A DNA stretch of 64,000 nucleotides from DATAEG01 sp963703085 (GCA_963703085.1 OY969789.1:558001-622000), one strand, 5' to 3'; positions 17,647-26,047 are shown, counted from the first letter of the stretch. Translations and numbers: made by a program. Notes: generated by a model from the letters alone, not told the origin.

Positions 17647-18566
17647 AGGATGCGCAGCACGGAACGATGCCCGGCCATCGCCCGGGTCTGGTACGCAGTC
17701 TCGATCTCCCGCAAGAGGCGGTGCGGCTCGTCGCGGATCCGACGCGGGCTCATGCTCACTACCAGCGCGCCGTAGCTGGCCATGGTCAGGGCGCGCTGCT
17801 GGGTGCGCTCCCAGTCATCGAGAAGGAAATGATGTGCGGCGGAATCGACCTCGAGGGCAATGCCGACGTCGTCGATCCAGCCGTCTGGTCTAGCGACGAA
17901 TAGCCCTGCCGGACTCATCAGATCGCAGTTCCATACGACAGTCGGCAAGACCTCACTTGTGCCGATCAGCTCAATGGCTTCAGCTTCCGGATTCGACCGC
18001 GCCCCATGGATGACGTCGTCGAGTGCCCGGCGCAAGTTCGCCGACCACCGCCGAGGTCCGTTTCGGTGCTCGTCCACCACAGCGTCGGCCTCAGCGAAGC
18101 CCCGCTGAACCGCCTCTGCGACAACGGCGCGGGCGGCCCTAAGGCCGATGCCCCGCTCTCGGCACGCATCGGCTACGCAGCGAGCCACTGAAGCCGTCGG
18201 GACGCCTTGGACCACTCGCCGCGATTCTGGCAGGCGGTTGGTGGGGCGAAGCTCAGCGCCTCCGAACCGCGCGCTCTGCACTGACAAGGGCACCAGTACC
18301 ACAATGCGATCGTCGGGCGGCGCGTATCGGAACCCGAAGAGGCGAAGGGCGGCGGCACCGGTCAGAGCGGCCTGCGCGCCACCGGCCAGTGTGGCCGCGC
18401 TGGCGCGATGCAACTCGGCGACCGGCCCTGTGAACGTCGCGACGCAGCCACGGGGTACGCGTGCCCACCGCCGGGCGGACAGATTGCTGCGAACCTGCGC
18501 CCGGGTATAGCCGGCCGCCGTCGCGTCGGCAATGCGGAACACGCCGTTACGGATTGGGGCTTCCAC
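17637..18566 (-). CDS. AbiEi-like/DUF559-type protein, possible endonuclease fold
   Basis: About 309 residues from GTG 18566; an in-frame TTG at 18614 would add 16 residues. The N-terminal third resembles the winged-helix head of AbiEi-type antitoxins (FRIADATAAGYTRAQVRSNLS...RRWARVPRGCV). The C-terminal part has the DUF559/VSR-like layout: SNPEAEAIELIGTSE, a strand with GWIDDVGIALEVDSAAHHF, then WERTQQRALTMASYGALVV. The acidic residues of GWIDD and ALEVD and the Glu in PEAE fit a PD-(D/E)XK-type core. Such proteins are scattered and multicopy in actinobacteria and their function is not known. It is bracketed by two copies of a large palindrome, one of which provides its stop codon. It interrupts the usual etfA-iscS neighbourhood. 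Confidence 0.75.
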   Translation of the reverse strand: MEAPIRNGVFRIADATAAGYTRAQVRSNLSARRWARVPRGCVATFTGPVAELHRASAATLAGGAQAALTGAAALRLFGFRYAPPDDRIVVLVPLSVQSARFGGAELRPTNRLPESRRVVQGVPTASVARCVADACRERGIGLRAARAVVAEAVQRGFAEADAVVDEHRNGPRRWSANLRRALDDVIHGARSNPEAEAIELIGTSEVLPTVVWNCDLMSPAGLFVARPDGWIDDVGIALEVDSAAHHFLLDDWERTQQRALTMASYGALVVSMSPRRIRDEPHRLLREIETAYQTRAMAGHRSVLRILPR

Positions 18567-18629
18567 CCGAGCAGCGTTACCGAAGTCGGCACGCGCGCAT
18601 CGCGTAAAACGCAATCTGTGGACGAAGGT

Positions 18630-18687
18630 CCGCGATGATCAAGGTCTTCTGGTTGCTATGGCGACCAAACGACCTTGATCATCGCGG
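18630..18687. repeat. 58-bp palindrome, copy 2
   Basis: The arms 18630-18656 and 18661-18687 pair over 27 bases with two mismatches and one G-T pair around a TATG loop. Aligned to the palindrome at 17587-17646 it differs at seven of about 59 positions. Two of these are a matched pair: CAT/ATG there is CAA/TTG here, on both arms. It lies between the start of the DUF559-like gene and the end of etfA. Confidence 0.85.
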
Positions 18688-18699
18688 GAACGGGGGCGC

Positions 18700-19656
18700 C
18701 TACTTGCGCTTGGTGATCTCTTCGGTGAGGGCCGGCGCGACCTCGAACAGGTCGCCGACGACGCCGAAGTCGGCCAGCTCGAAGATCGGGGCCTCCGCGT
18801 CCTTGTTGATGGCCACGATCGTCTTCGACGTCTGCATGCCGGCCCGGTGCTGAATGGCGCCGGAGATGCCCACCGCCAGGTAGAGCTGCGGTGAGACGGT
18901 GACGCCGGTCTGCCCGACCTGCATCGTGTGCGGCACCCAGCCGGCGTCGGTGGCCGCCCGGGACGCACCGACGGCCGCGCCGAGCGAGTCGGCAAGTTTC
19001 TCGATGATGCTGAAGTTGTCGCCGGAGCCGACCCCGCGGCCGCCGGAGACGATGGCGGCGGCATCGGTCAGTGCCGGGCGCGAGCCCTTCTCCTCGACCA
19101 CGGTCTCCACCACTGTGGCGGCCTTGGCCGCGTCGGAAACGGTCACCGGCACGGAGACGACCTCGCCCGCGCCGGCCGACTCCTCGGGCGCCACCGAGTT
19201 GGCCCGCAGCGTGATGACCGGGATGCCGGCGCTCACCTTCGAGTGGACGCTCACCGCGCCACCGAAGATGGACTGGGTGACCGATGCGTCGCCCTCGATA
19301 CCGACTGCATCGGTCAGGACGCCGCTGCCGATCTTGTACGCCAGCCGGGCAGCGATCTCCTTGTTGTCCCGCCCGGTGGCCAGCAGCACCGCGGCCGGCG
19401 ACACCTGCTCGACCAGCCCGGCCAGCACCTCGGCGACGGGCGCCACCAGGAAGCCGGCCAGCTCGTCGCTCTCCGCGGCATAGATCTTCGCCGCGCCGTA
19501 CTTGCTGAGCTGCTCGGTCAGGGCGGCCGCCGTGCCGGGCGCCCCGGTGACCACCGCACTCGGCTCGCCGAGCGCACGAGCGGCGGTGAGCAGTTCGAAC
19601 GTTGTCTTCTTGACCGCGCCGTCGGCGTGATCGACAAGAATCAGAACCTCAGCCAT
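18700..19656 (-). CDS. etfA: Electron transfer flavoprotein alpha subunit
   Basis: A 318-residue ETF alpha subunit (FixB class) that holds the FAD passing electrons from acyl-CoA and related dehydrogenases to ETF-quinone oxidoreductase. The N-terminal domain begins EVLILVDHADGAVKKTTFELL. The C-terminal FAD domain is intact, with VSGGRGVGSGDNF, the VGQTGVTVSPQLYLAVGISG stretch, HRAGMQTSKTIVAINKD and the final APIFELADFGVVGDL. It is preceded by etfB with a gap of 65 bases and shares its transcript. The window's acyl-CoA dehydrogenase at 41.2 kb is one possible electron donor. Confidence 0.96.
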   Translation of the reverse strand: MAEVLILVDHADGAVKKTTFELLTAARALGEPSAVVTGAPGTAAALTEQLSKYGAAKIYAAESDELAGFLVAPVAEVLAGLVEQVSPAAVLLATGRDNKEIAARLAYKIGSGVLTDAVGIEGDASVTQSIFGGAVSVHSKVSAGIPVITLRANSVAPEESAGAGEVVSVPVTVSDAAKAATVVETVVEEKGSRPALTDAAAIVSGGRGVGSGDNFSIIEKLADSLGAAVGASRAATDAGWVPHTMQVGQTGVTVSPQLYLAVGISGAIQHRAGMQTSKTIVAINKDAEAPIFELADFGVVGDLFEVAPALTEEITKRK

Positions 19657-19721
19657 GAGTCAGTACCTTCCTAAGGACGTCGATCAGGCGACGCCTGGAG
19701 TGCGAGTGGATGGTCGGCCGG

Positions 19722-20504
19722 TCAGATGAGCTTCTTGGACGCGAGGAATTCGGCGGCCGCCGCAGCACCCGAGCCACCCTCGTCCTTCACCACGGTGCCT
19801 GCCTGCCGCGGCGGGGCCGGGGTGAAGTCCAGGACTTGGGTCGTCGCGTTCGCGAGTCCGACCTCGTCTGCGCCCAGCCCGAGGTCGGCAACGGTCAACG
19901 TCGAGATCGGCTTGCTCTTCGCAGCCATGATGCCTTTGAACGAGGGGTAACGCGGGTCGTTGATCTTTTCCACCACGCTCACCACCGCCGGCGTCTGCCC
20001 GGTCACCGTCGAGTACCCGTTGTCCGTCTGCCTTTCGATGGTGACCGTGGAGCCGTCCACAGTCACCTTGCGCGCATGACTGAGCTGGGCCACGCCGAGT
20101 GCCTCAGCAAGGAGCGCCGGGACGACCGACAGCCGCGCGTCGGTGGACTCGGAACCGGCGATCACCAGGTCCCACTCGGTGGTGCCGAGTGCCTTCGCGA
20201 GCACCTTGGCAGTCTGGATGACGCACGCGCCGTGCAGCGCCGGGTCGCTCACGTGGATGGCCTTGTCGGCACCCATCGACAGCGCCTTTCGCACCGACTC
20301 CGTGGTCCGCTCCGGGCCCATCGAGAGGATGGTGACCTCGCCGCCGTGCGCCTCTTTCTGCCGCAATCCCTCTTCGATGGCGTACTCGTCGATCTCGTTG
20401 ATCACGGCCTCGACGGACTCGCGGTCCAGCGTGCTGTCGGCGTCGGACAGCTTGCGCTCCGCCCAGGTGTCCGGCACCTGCTTGACCAGAACGACGATGT
20501 TCAT
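19722..20504 (-). CDS. etfB: Electron transfer flavoprotein beta subunit
   Basis: A 260-residue ETF beta subunit (FixA class), binding AMP and forming the heterodimer with EtfA. The start MNIVVLVKQVPDTWAERKLS at ATG 20504 is canonical. Further family stretches are NEIDEYAIEEGLRQKE, the LSMGADKAIHVSDPALHG region and the signature VVSVVEKINDPRYPSFKGIMAAK. An in-frame extension upstream to 20573 lacks a ribosome site and is not conserved. A 12-bp palindrome 89 bases upstream (20593-20604) is a candidate operator. Divergent from the first esterase gene. Confidence 0.96.
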   Translation of the reverse strand: MNIVVLVKQVPDTWAERKLSDADSTLDRESVEAVINEIDEYAIEEGLRQKEAHGGEVTILSMGPERTTESVRKALSMGADKAIHVSDPALHGACVIQTAKVLAKALGTTEWDLVIAGSESTDARLSVVPALLAEALGVAQLSHARKVTVDGSTVTIERQTDNGYSTVTGQTPAVVSVVEKINDPRYPSFKGIMAAKSKPISTLTVADLGLGADEVGLANATTQVLDFTPAPPRQAGTVVKDEGGSGAAAAAEFLASKKLI

Positions 20505-20592
20505 CCTCGGTGGATCCTCTCGCGGTAGATCGATCGAATGCCGATGTCGTGCGTGCCGCTGCGTCCGTGGCACCGTTCGCCGGCCGCAATGT

Positions 20593-20604
20593 TACCGGCC
20601 GGTA
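20593..20604. promoter_or_regulatory. 12-bp palindrome between etfB and the esterase operon
   Basis: TACCGGCCGGTA is a perfect palindrome within GTTACCGGCCGGTAGC, 89 bases before etfB in the divergent control region. Fatty-acid regulators of the TetR type often use such dyads near etf genes, but no cognate regulator is identified here and a G/C-rich palindrome of this length can occur by chance. Confidence 0.3.
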
Positions 20605-20777
20605 GCTTTCCGGCCGCCGGAGGGCTGCCGCGTTGCTCACAGGTTACGGTCGGCGCGGTACGGACCGCCATCGGCCGTGACCAGGCGCACGTCCGGGCGT
20701 TGCCGTCGGCCGGGCCGGCCGCCGTCCGGGCCATCTAAGGTGTCCGGACCCGGCCAACGAACGAGGAGTCTGCTGAC

Positions 20778-21851
20778 GTGACCATCGCCCGGCCCGGCGC
20801 CACGGCCGCTGCACCGGCCGACTCCACCGTCAGCTTCGCCCTTGCCGCGGAGGCGGACGCGCTGCACGGCGTGCGGCTGTGGCAGGAGGTGCGCATCCCC
20901 GGCGACCAGCTGGCGATGCGCTGGGACGGTGATCGCTGGACGCTGCAGCTGCCCCGCCCCGCCGTGGACCGGATGGAATACCTGTTCGAGCTCACCCATC
21001 CCGACGGGCACACCGAGACCGTGCTCGACCCGGACAACCCGAACCGGGTCGGCGGCGCGTTCGGCGAACACTCCGTGCTGGAATTTCCCGAATACCGCAG
21101 CCCGGGCTGGCTCGCCGAGGTGCCCGATCCGGGGGCACGCACCCCGGTACTCATCGATGCACCCCTGGTGGACGGTGAGGTGGTCGGCGAATTGTGGGCG
21201 CCCGCCGGCCTCGGGGCAGATGCTGCAGCGCCCTTGCTGGTGGTCCACGACGGCCCGGAGTACGACTCCCTGGCGGCCCTGACCCACTACCTGGATGTCA
21301 CCATCCGAGCCGGCAACATCCCGGCGATGCGCGCCGCACTGCTCTCGCCCGGACATCGCGACGACTGGTACGCAGCCAGCGGTGCCTACACCCGCAGCCT
21401 GGTGGACGTAGTCCTGCCGGCACTGCGCGGACAGGCCCCGACCACGGCGCTGATCGGGATGGGCGCCAGCCTGGGCGCGCTGGAAATGCTGGTCGCGCAT
21501 CGCAGCGCGCCGGGTGCGTTCGACGGCCTCTTCCTGCAGTCCGGCAGTTACTTCCAGCCGCGCTACGACGAGCAGGAGAGCGGTTTCCCGGAGTACGACC
21601 GGATCGTGCGCAGCGTGGCCGGGGTACTGGGTTCGGCGGGCAGTCGTTCGCCGGTCCCGGTCGTGATGACCTGCGGCGGCATCGAGGAGAACATCGCCAA
21701 CAACCGCATCATGGCGCGCAGCCTCGCGGAGCAGAACTACGACGTCGTGCTGCACGAGGTGCGCGATGTGCACAACTACACGGCGTGGCGGGACTGTTTC
21801 GACCCGTACCTCACCGGACTGCTCGCCGGCGCCACCGCGGTGGATGGCTGA
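20778..21851 (+). CDS. Enterochelin-esterase-like hydrolase
   Basis: A 357-residue alpha/beta hydrolase with an N-terminal beta-sandwich domain (about residues 15-120, ending WLAEVPDPGARTPV) like that of Fes/YieL-type esterases. The nucleophile is probably Ser231 in IGMGASLGALEM and the base His332 in VRDVHNYTAW. PLLVVHDGPEYD marks the first core strand. The start is GTG 20778 after GAGGAG. The stop overlaps the next gene as TGATG, so the two hydrolases are made together. A siderophore role is not supported by any nearby biosynthetic gene; the substrate is unknown. Confidence 0.82.
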   Translation: MTIARPGATAAAPADSTVSFALAAEADALHGVRLWQEVRIPGDQLAMRWDGDRWTLQLPRPAVDRMEYLFELTHPDGHTETVLDPDNPNRVGGAFGEHSVLEFPEYRSPGWLAEVPDPGARTPVLIDAPLVDGEVVGELWAPAGLGADAAAPLLVVHDGPEYDSLAALTHYLDVTIRAGNIPAMRAALLSPGHRDDWYAASGAYTRSLVDVVLPALRGQAPTTALIGMGASLGALEMLVAHRSAPGAFDGLFLQSGSYFQPRYDEQESGFPEYDRIVRSVAGVLGSAGSRSPVPVVMTCGGIEENIANNRIMARSLAEQNYDVVLHEVRDVHNYTAWRDCFDPYLTGLLAGATAVDG

Positions 21852-22597
21852 TGGACGTCGCGAGCGCCACCGTCACTGCGGCAGACTCCGGCTATTCGGC
21901 GCAGCTGCTCCGCTACGGCCACTGGGGACGGCCATTACTGCTCTTCCCGGCCGAGGCGGGACATGCCCACGACCTCGCAGACAACGGCATCGTCGACGCC
22001 CTTGCCTGGCTCGTCGATTCGGGCCGGGTGAAGGTCTACTGCGTGGACTCGGCGGATGCCACCACCTGGTCGGATCGGTCCATCCCGCTCGAGGAACGCG
22101 CTCGCCGACACGACCTCTACGAGCAGTGGCTGCTGGGCCAGGTCGTGCCGTGGATCGACGATGACTGCGGCGGACGGCAGCCGATGATGACCGCCGGAGT
22201 CAGCCTCGGGGCGTTCCATGCGGTGAACCTGGCGCTGCGGCACGCGGACCTGTTCCCGGTGGCGATCGGGCTGTCCGGCAACTACGACCCGTCGCTCTGG
22301 GACGGCTGGGGCGAGCGCGGTGAGGCCAGCTACTTCCACAACCCCACCGACTACGTCGCGAACCTCGACGGCGATCACCTCGACTGGTTGCGCACCCGGC
22401 TGCGCGTTGTGCTGGTGGTCGGCGAGGGCGCATTCGAGGAGCAGCCGACCCGCGCGCAGTCCGGCAGTCGCCGGCTGGCCGGCTTACTCGCCGAGCGCGG
22501 CATCCCGCACGAACTCGACATCTGGGGACCGGACGCCACGCACGATTGGCCGTCCTGGTGCCGGGAATTGGCCCAGCACGTGCCGCGCTTCTGCTGA
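21851..22597 (+). CDS. Esterase-like alpha/beta hydrolase, coupled to the preceding gene
   Basis: A 248-residue single-domain esterase of the same broad family (D-type esterase fold). The likely nucleophile is Ser118 in TAGVSLGAFHAVNLAL and the base His231 in GPDATHDWPSW. LLLFPAEAGHAHD forms the first strand and oxyanion region. It starts at ATG 21851, sharing one base with the stop of the upstream esterase. No signal peptide is seen, so it should act in the cytoplasm. Tandem coupled esterases with different accessory domains suggest sequential or alternative hydrolysis of one compound class, which I cannot name. Confidence 0.8.
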   Translation: MDVASATVTAADSGYSAQLLRYGHWGRPLLLFPAEAGHAHDLADNGIVDALAWLVDSGRVKVYCVDSADATTWSDRSIPLEERARRHDLYEQWLLGQVVPWIDDDCGGRQPMMTAGVSLGAFHAVNLALRHADLFPVAIGLSGNYDPSLWDGWGERGEASYFHNPTDYVANLDGDHLDWLRTRLRVVLVVGEGAFEEQPTRAQSGSRRLAGLLAERGIPHELDIWGPDATHDWPSWCRELAQHVPRFC

Positions 22598-22615
22598 CCC
22601 GCCGGCCGCGCTCGG

Positions 22616-23059
22616 CTAGCGGCGCTCGATGAGGAAGACCGGAATCTCCCGATCGGTCTTCTGCTGGTATTCGGCGTAGGGCGGATACGCGGCCACCGCG
22701 CGCTCCCACCACTCGGCCTTCTCGGCGCCGCTGATCTCGCGGGCATGGCCGTCCCATACCTCTGCGCCGTCCTGGACGGTCACCGCATCGGGGTCGGCCT
22801 TCAGGTTGTAGTACCAGGTGGGGTGCTTCGGGTCGCCGCCCTTCGATGCCACCATCGCATAGACGCCGTCGTGCTCGACGCGCATCAGCGGGTTCTTGCG
22901 CAGCTTGCCGGACTTGGCGCCGCGGGTGGTGAACACCACGACCCGCATGTCGGTACCCGGCAGGGTGCTTGCTTCCCGGCCGTCGGTGCGCTCGTAGGTC
23001 TCGACCTGGTCGCGCACCCACTTCTCCGGACTCGGTTCGTATTCTCCGTCGAGGGGCAT
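22616..23059 (-). CDS. F420-dependent (Ddn/DUF385-type) oxidoreductase
   Basis: A 147-residue protein of the deazaflavin-dependent nitroreductase family. Visible family pattern: an N-terminal amphipathic helix (WVRDQVETYERTDG), VVVFTTRGAKSGKLRKNPLMRVEHDG, then the HPTWYYNLKADPDAVTVQ segment and WWERAVAAYPPYAEYQ. The RGAKSGKLRKNPL loop binds the F420 phosphate side in Ddn homologues. These enzymes reduce enones, quinones and nitro compounds with reduced F420; the substrate here is open. It implies that the host makes F420. It is convergent with the esterases. Confidence 0.9.
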   Translation of the reverse strand: MPLDGEYEPSPEKWVRDQVETYERTDGREASTLPGTDMRVVVFTTRGAKSGKLRKNPLMRVEHDGVYAMVASKGGDPKHPTWYYNLKADPDAVTVQDGAEVWDGHAREISGAEKAEWWERAVAAYPPYAEYQQKTDREIPVFLIERR

Positions 23060-23140
23060 ACCGCCAACCTACGCCCGCCTCGACCGGGCTCTGACAGTCT
23101 GGTGACACTCTTCGCACGGCTCGACGCTCTGGAGGTTGGC

Positions 23141-24394
23141 GTGACCGAAACGGCACATCGGATCGGACTGCTGCTCGGTACCGAGGACGACTGGCCGCGC
23201 GTCTTCACCGACCTGGCCGGCCGCCTCGGCCCGGTCGCGGACGCCGCCGGGATCCGGCACACCTACTCCGTCGATCGACTCACCATCGAGCCGTTCGACC
23301 TGCGCGACAAGCCGCGCCACGACTTGGTCATCGACCGCCTGGCGTACTGGTACTACCACCCGCGGGAGTGGTTGAAGAAGGTCGCCCTGATGGACGAGGT
23401 GTACTTGCTCAACTCGCCGTTCACCTTCCAGGCCATGGAGAAACACGCTGCCTACTGCGCGATGATGCGCCTCGGGCTGAAGGTGCCGGACACCGTCTTG
23501 GTGCCGTACAAGAACCCGCTGGACCATGCCAAGTACGCCTACACCGCCGAGCGGTACAACCAGCCGTTCGATCTCGAGCAGGTCGCCGGGCGGGTCGGCT
23601 ACCCGCTGTTCATGAAGCCATACGACGGCGGGGCCTGGCGCGGCGTCTCGCGGATCAAGGACGCCGCTGACCTGCATCGTGCCTACGACGAGTCCGGCGA
23701 GATGCTGATGCACCTACAGGCATCGGTCGAAGGCTATGACGTGTTCGCGCGGTCCCTGTCGATCGGTGCAGAGACGATGGTGATGCGCTTCGATCCGGAC
23801 AAGCCGATGCACGATCGCTACTCGGTGAACCACGATTTCCTCGACCCGGCGGTGGGCGACGAGGTGCTGACCATCGGTCGCACCGTCAATGCGTTCTTCC
23901 GCTGGGAGTTCAATTCGTGCGAGACGCTGATCCGCGGCTCGGACGTGCATCCCATCGACTATGCGAACGCTTGTCCCGACGTGGCCATCACCTCGTTGCA
24001 CTACTACTTCCCATGGGCAATGAAAGCGTTGGTCAAGTGGTCGGTGTACTGCACCGCCACCGGTCGTCGGGCGATCCCGCACGTCGACCCGACGCCGTGG
24101 TTCGCGATCGCCGACCGCGACGACCTCGACTACCGGGCCAAGTTGGCCGCCTACCGCACGCTGGCCGACAGCTATTTCGAGACCGAGCACTACCTCGACT
24201 TCTGCGCGTCACGGTTGGCCGACTTCGACGAAATCGCCTTGGAGTATTTCGCCGGATCGGACTTCGATCGAGTGCTCGCCGACACCGTCATGGCAACATT
24301 CCCGCCGCACGAGCACGAGCAATTCGTCGCGCACTTCCGTGGGCTGCTCGCGCTCTGGTGCCGGGATGAATCGGCCCGACTCGCCAGCCGCTGA
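23141..24394 (+). CDS. ATP-grasp domain protein of unknown substrate
   Basis: A 417-residue protein starting at GTG 23141 with GGAGG five bases upstream. After a pre-ATP-grasp domain (RIGLLLGTEDDWP...), the ATP-grasp core has an ATP-binding Lys in YPLFMKPYDGGAWRGV (about Lys159), a later FRWEFNSCETLIRG, and IDYANACPDV in place of the usual acidic metal-binding end. C-terminal residues from about 300 form a helical region with many aromatic residues. ATP-grasp enzymes join a carboxylate to an amine or thiol by an acyl phosphate, which fits neighbouring esterases in making and breaking a conjugate. No closer family is recognised and the reaction is not known. Confidence 0.75.
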   Translation: MTETAHRIGLLLGTEDDWPRVFTDLAGRLGPVADAAGIRHTYSVDRLTIEPFDLRDKPRHDLVIDRLAYWYYHPREWLKKVALMDEVYLLNSPFTFQAMEKHAAYCAMMRLGLKVPDTVLVPYKNPLDHAKYAYTAERYNQPFDLEQVAGRVGYPLFMKPYDGGAWRGVSRIKDAADLHRAYDESGEMLMHLQASVEGYDVFARSLSIGAETMVMRFDPDKPMHDRYSVNHDFLDPAVGDEVLTIGRTVNAFFRWEFNSCETLIRGSDVHPIDYANACPDVAITSLHYYFPWAMKALVKWSVYCTATGRRAIPHVDPTPWFAIADRDDLDYRAKLAAYRTLADSYFETEHYLDFCASRLADFDEIALEYFAGSDFDRVLADTVMATFPPHEHEQFVAHFRGLLALWCRDESARLASR

Positions 24395-24403
24395 GCTGCT
24401 CAC

Positions 24404-25033
24404 TCAGGGTGGGTCGCGCCCGTCCGGCTCGGCGTCGAACCAACTCCCGGTGCCCGAAGTACCCGGCGGCGCACCTTCGTCGACGGGTCGTTCGGCAACG
24501 GCCGCCGCGTAGGCCTCGGTGTACCGGTAGGCACCGTTCAGCGACAGGATCACCCCGGCGGTGAACAGGACGATCATCAGCAGGGTGACGGTTCCGGCCC
24601 GATCGGCGTGGGCATCGTCGGCATCGTCGACGAATACCGGCCCGGCGTCCTCGCAGGTGATGGACACCCGCTCATCGCGCGCCGCGGTGAATCGGCCGAT
24701 GACGTGCAGCACTCGCGGATCGTCCGACTGGGTGGCCACCGCCAGTTCCTCACTGGCTCCCGAGGAATCCGTCGCCGTGCAGGAGGCTGTCGGTTCCACG
24801 CTGCCCTGGCGCTCCACGAGAGCGACCACGCCGCCGGACGTGCTGAGCGTGTAGGAGTGCCCGCCGGTCAAGGAGACCGTCGCCGGAGGCGTGGCGCCAC
24901 TGTCCCAGGAGTGCTTCTGGCCGGCGGAGAGCACGCCCCGGCCGCCCCAGAGCAGGACTGCGAGCACCACCAGCAGGATGCCCGCCCACAGCTGCCCCGG
25001 CGCAGCGACTCGGGGCGTCGCGGACGGTTCCAT
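24404..25033 (-). CDS. Two-helix membrane protein with an outer domain
   Basis: A 209-residue protein from ATG 25033. A helix at about residues 14-35 (LWAGILLVVLAVLLWGGRGVL) leads into an extracytoplasmic domain of about 110 residues with two Cys that may pair. A second helix (VTLLMIVLFTAGVILSLNGAYRY) and a short acidic, Pro/Gly-rich cytoplasmic tail follow. I do not recognise the family; similar architectures are common, uncharacterised actinobacterial proteins. Its 3' end is 9 bases from the convergent ATP-grasp gene. An in-frame ATG at 25129 would add 32 Arg-rich residues and is less likely. Confidence 0.6.
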   Translation of the reverse strand: MEPSATPRVAAPGQLWAGILLVVLAVLLWGGRGVLSAGQKHSWDSGATPPATVSLTGGHSYTLSTSGGVVALVERQGSVEPTASCTATDSSGASEELAVATQSDDPRVLHVIGRFTAARDERVSITCEDAGPVFVDDADDAHADRAGTVTLLMIVLFTAGVILSLNGAYRYTEAYAAAVAERPVDEGAPPGTSGTGSWFDAEPDGRDPP

Positions 25034-25127
25034 GCGGGCGACGCTAGCAAGCCCCACCACGCGCACCCGGGCAGTCGCGCCGGGACGCGCACCAGGGCGA
25101 GTCTGGCCTCGTCTCACTGAGAAAATC

Positions 25128-25158
25128 ATTCATTGCATGAATCATTCTATGCTAGCAT
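25128..25158. promoter_or_regulatory. A/T-rich double palindrome upstream of a membrane protein gene
   Basis: ATTCAT-TGC-ATGAAT (25128-25142) and ATGCTAGCAT (25149-25158) are two perfect dyads six bases apart. They lie in an A/T-rich island that stands out from the GC-rich surroundings, 54-84 bases before ATG 25212. This is the look of a TetR- or MarR-type operator over a promoter. No regulator gene is adjacent. Confidence 0.5.
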
Positions 25159-25211
25159 CAATGCCCCGGGGCGGAAAGACCGCTCCTGGGATGAACCGTC
25201 GAGGAGCTGCC

Positions 25212-25931
25212 ATGACCCCGCAGGACGTGACACAGCGCGACCTACCGCAACCGTCGAGTGCCCGGCCCCGGCCGCTGGCCTTCGCCGGGCCACCTCTGCT
25301 GGTACCGGCGATCGCCTACGTGGTGCTGGCCGTGCTCGGCGTCGTCGTGCCGTCGGCGATGGCCGGGGAATCGGCGTATTCGTCGGACGCGCATCTGTCG
25401 GACTTCTATTTGCACCACGGCGCGGCGGCGCACGCACTCGCCTTCTTCGTGATGGCTTCCGCGGTACCGCTGGTCATCTGGACCGCAGTCGCATCAGCTC
25501 GGGTGCGGGCCCTCGGCTTCGACGTGCCGGGGCGGATGATCGCGCTGGTCGGAGGCACCGTCGCCGCCGCGCTGTTGACCGTTTCCGGGGCCGTCTCGTT
25601 GGCGCTGACCCAGGACCACGCCGCGGATTCGCTGCCGGTGCTGCGCGCCATGTATGGGCTGAGCTTCGCGGCCGGAGGGCCTGGATTCGTCATGTTCATC
25701 GCGCTCTTGTTGCTGGGCATCTCCATCCCGGCCTTGCTGGGCAGGCTGGTGCCCCGCTGGATCGCCTGGTTCGGCCTGGTGATCGCCGCGATCAGCACCA
25801 TCGCCACCCTGGCGGTCGCCTTTGACGGACTGGACTTCCTGCTGCCGATCGGTCGCTTCGGCTCGATGATCTGGCTGATCGCCGTCGGGGCCACCCTCCC
25901 GGCGCACCGGGTCCGGCGCGCGGACGCGTAA
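25212..25931 (+). CDS. DUF4386-like integral membrane protein
   Basis: A 239-residue protein with about six membrane helices, starting at ATG 25212 with GAGGAG six bases upstream. After a 30-residue Pro/Gln-rich head, helices alternate with short loops. A conserved-looking SDAHLSDFYLHHGAAAH segment follows helix 1, and a Gly-rich AAGGPGFVMFIALLLL sits in helix 5. Layout and length resemble DUF4386 proteins, whose function is unknown. The A/T-rich palindromes upstream suggest tight single-gene control, as often seen for genes induced by a small ligand. Confidence 0.6.
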   Translation: MTPQDVTQRDLPQPSSARPRPLAFAGPPLLVPAIAYVVLAVLGVVVPSAMAGESAYSSDAHLSDFYLHHGAAAHALAFFVMASAVPLVIWTAVASARVRALGFDVPGRMIALVGGTVAAALLTVSGAVSLALTQDHAADSLPVLRAMYGLSFAAGGPGFVMFIALLLLGISIPALLGRLVPRWIAWFGLVIAAISTIATLAVAFDGLDFLLPIGRFGSMIWLIAVGATLPAHRVRRADA

Positions 25932-26047
25932 CCACCCCGCGACGCAAGGCTTGTCACCACACTGACAGGGATCTGACAGCGCCGACCGATCCGATAGGGG
26001 CTCGCCCGGAGTCGCCGGGCGAGTTCCTCGGACAACGGAGGTCAGCA

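Noticed and set aside
17886..17900. Second DasR-like box (TGGTCTAGCGA) inside the DUF559-like gene
   Set aside because: It keeps only the left half of the consensus, has no dyad symmetry, and lies inside a coding region.
20778..22597. Siderophore-hydrolase operon
   Set aside because: The first esterase has the Fes-like layout, but no siderophore synthesis, uptake or iron-box sequence is nearby.
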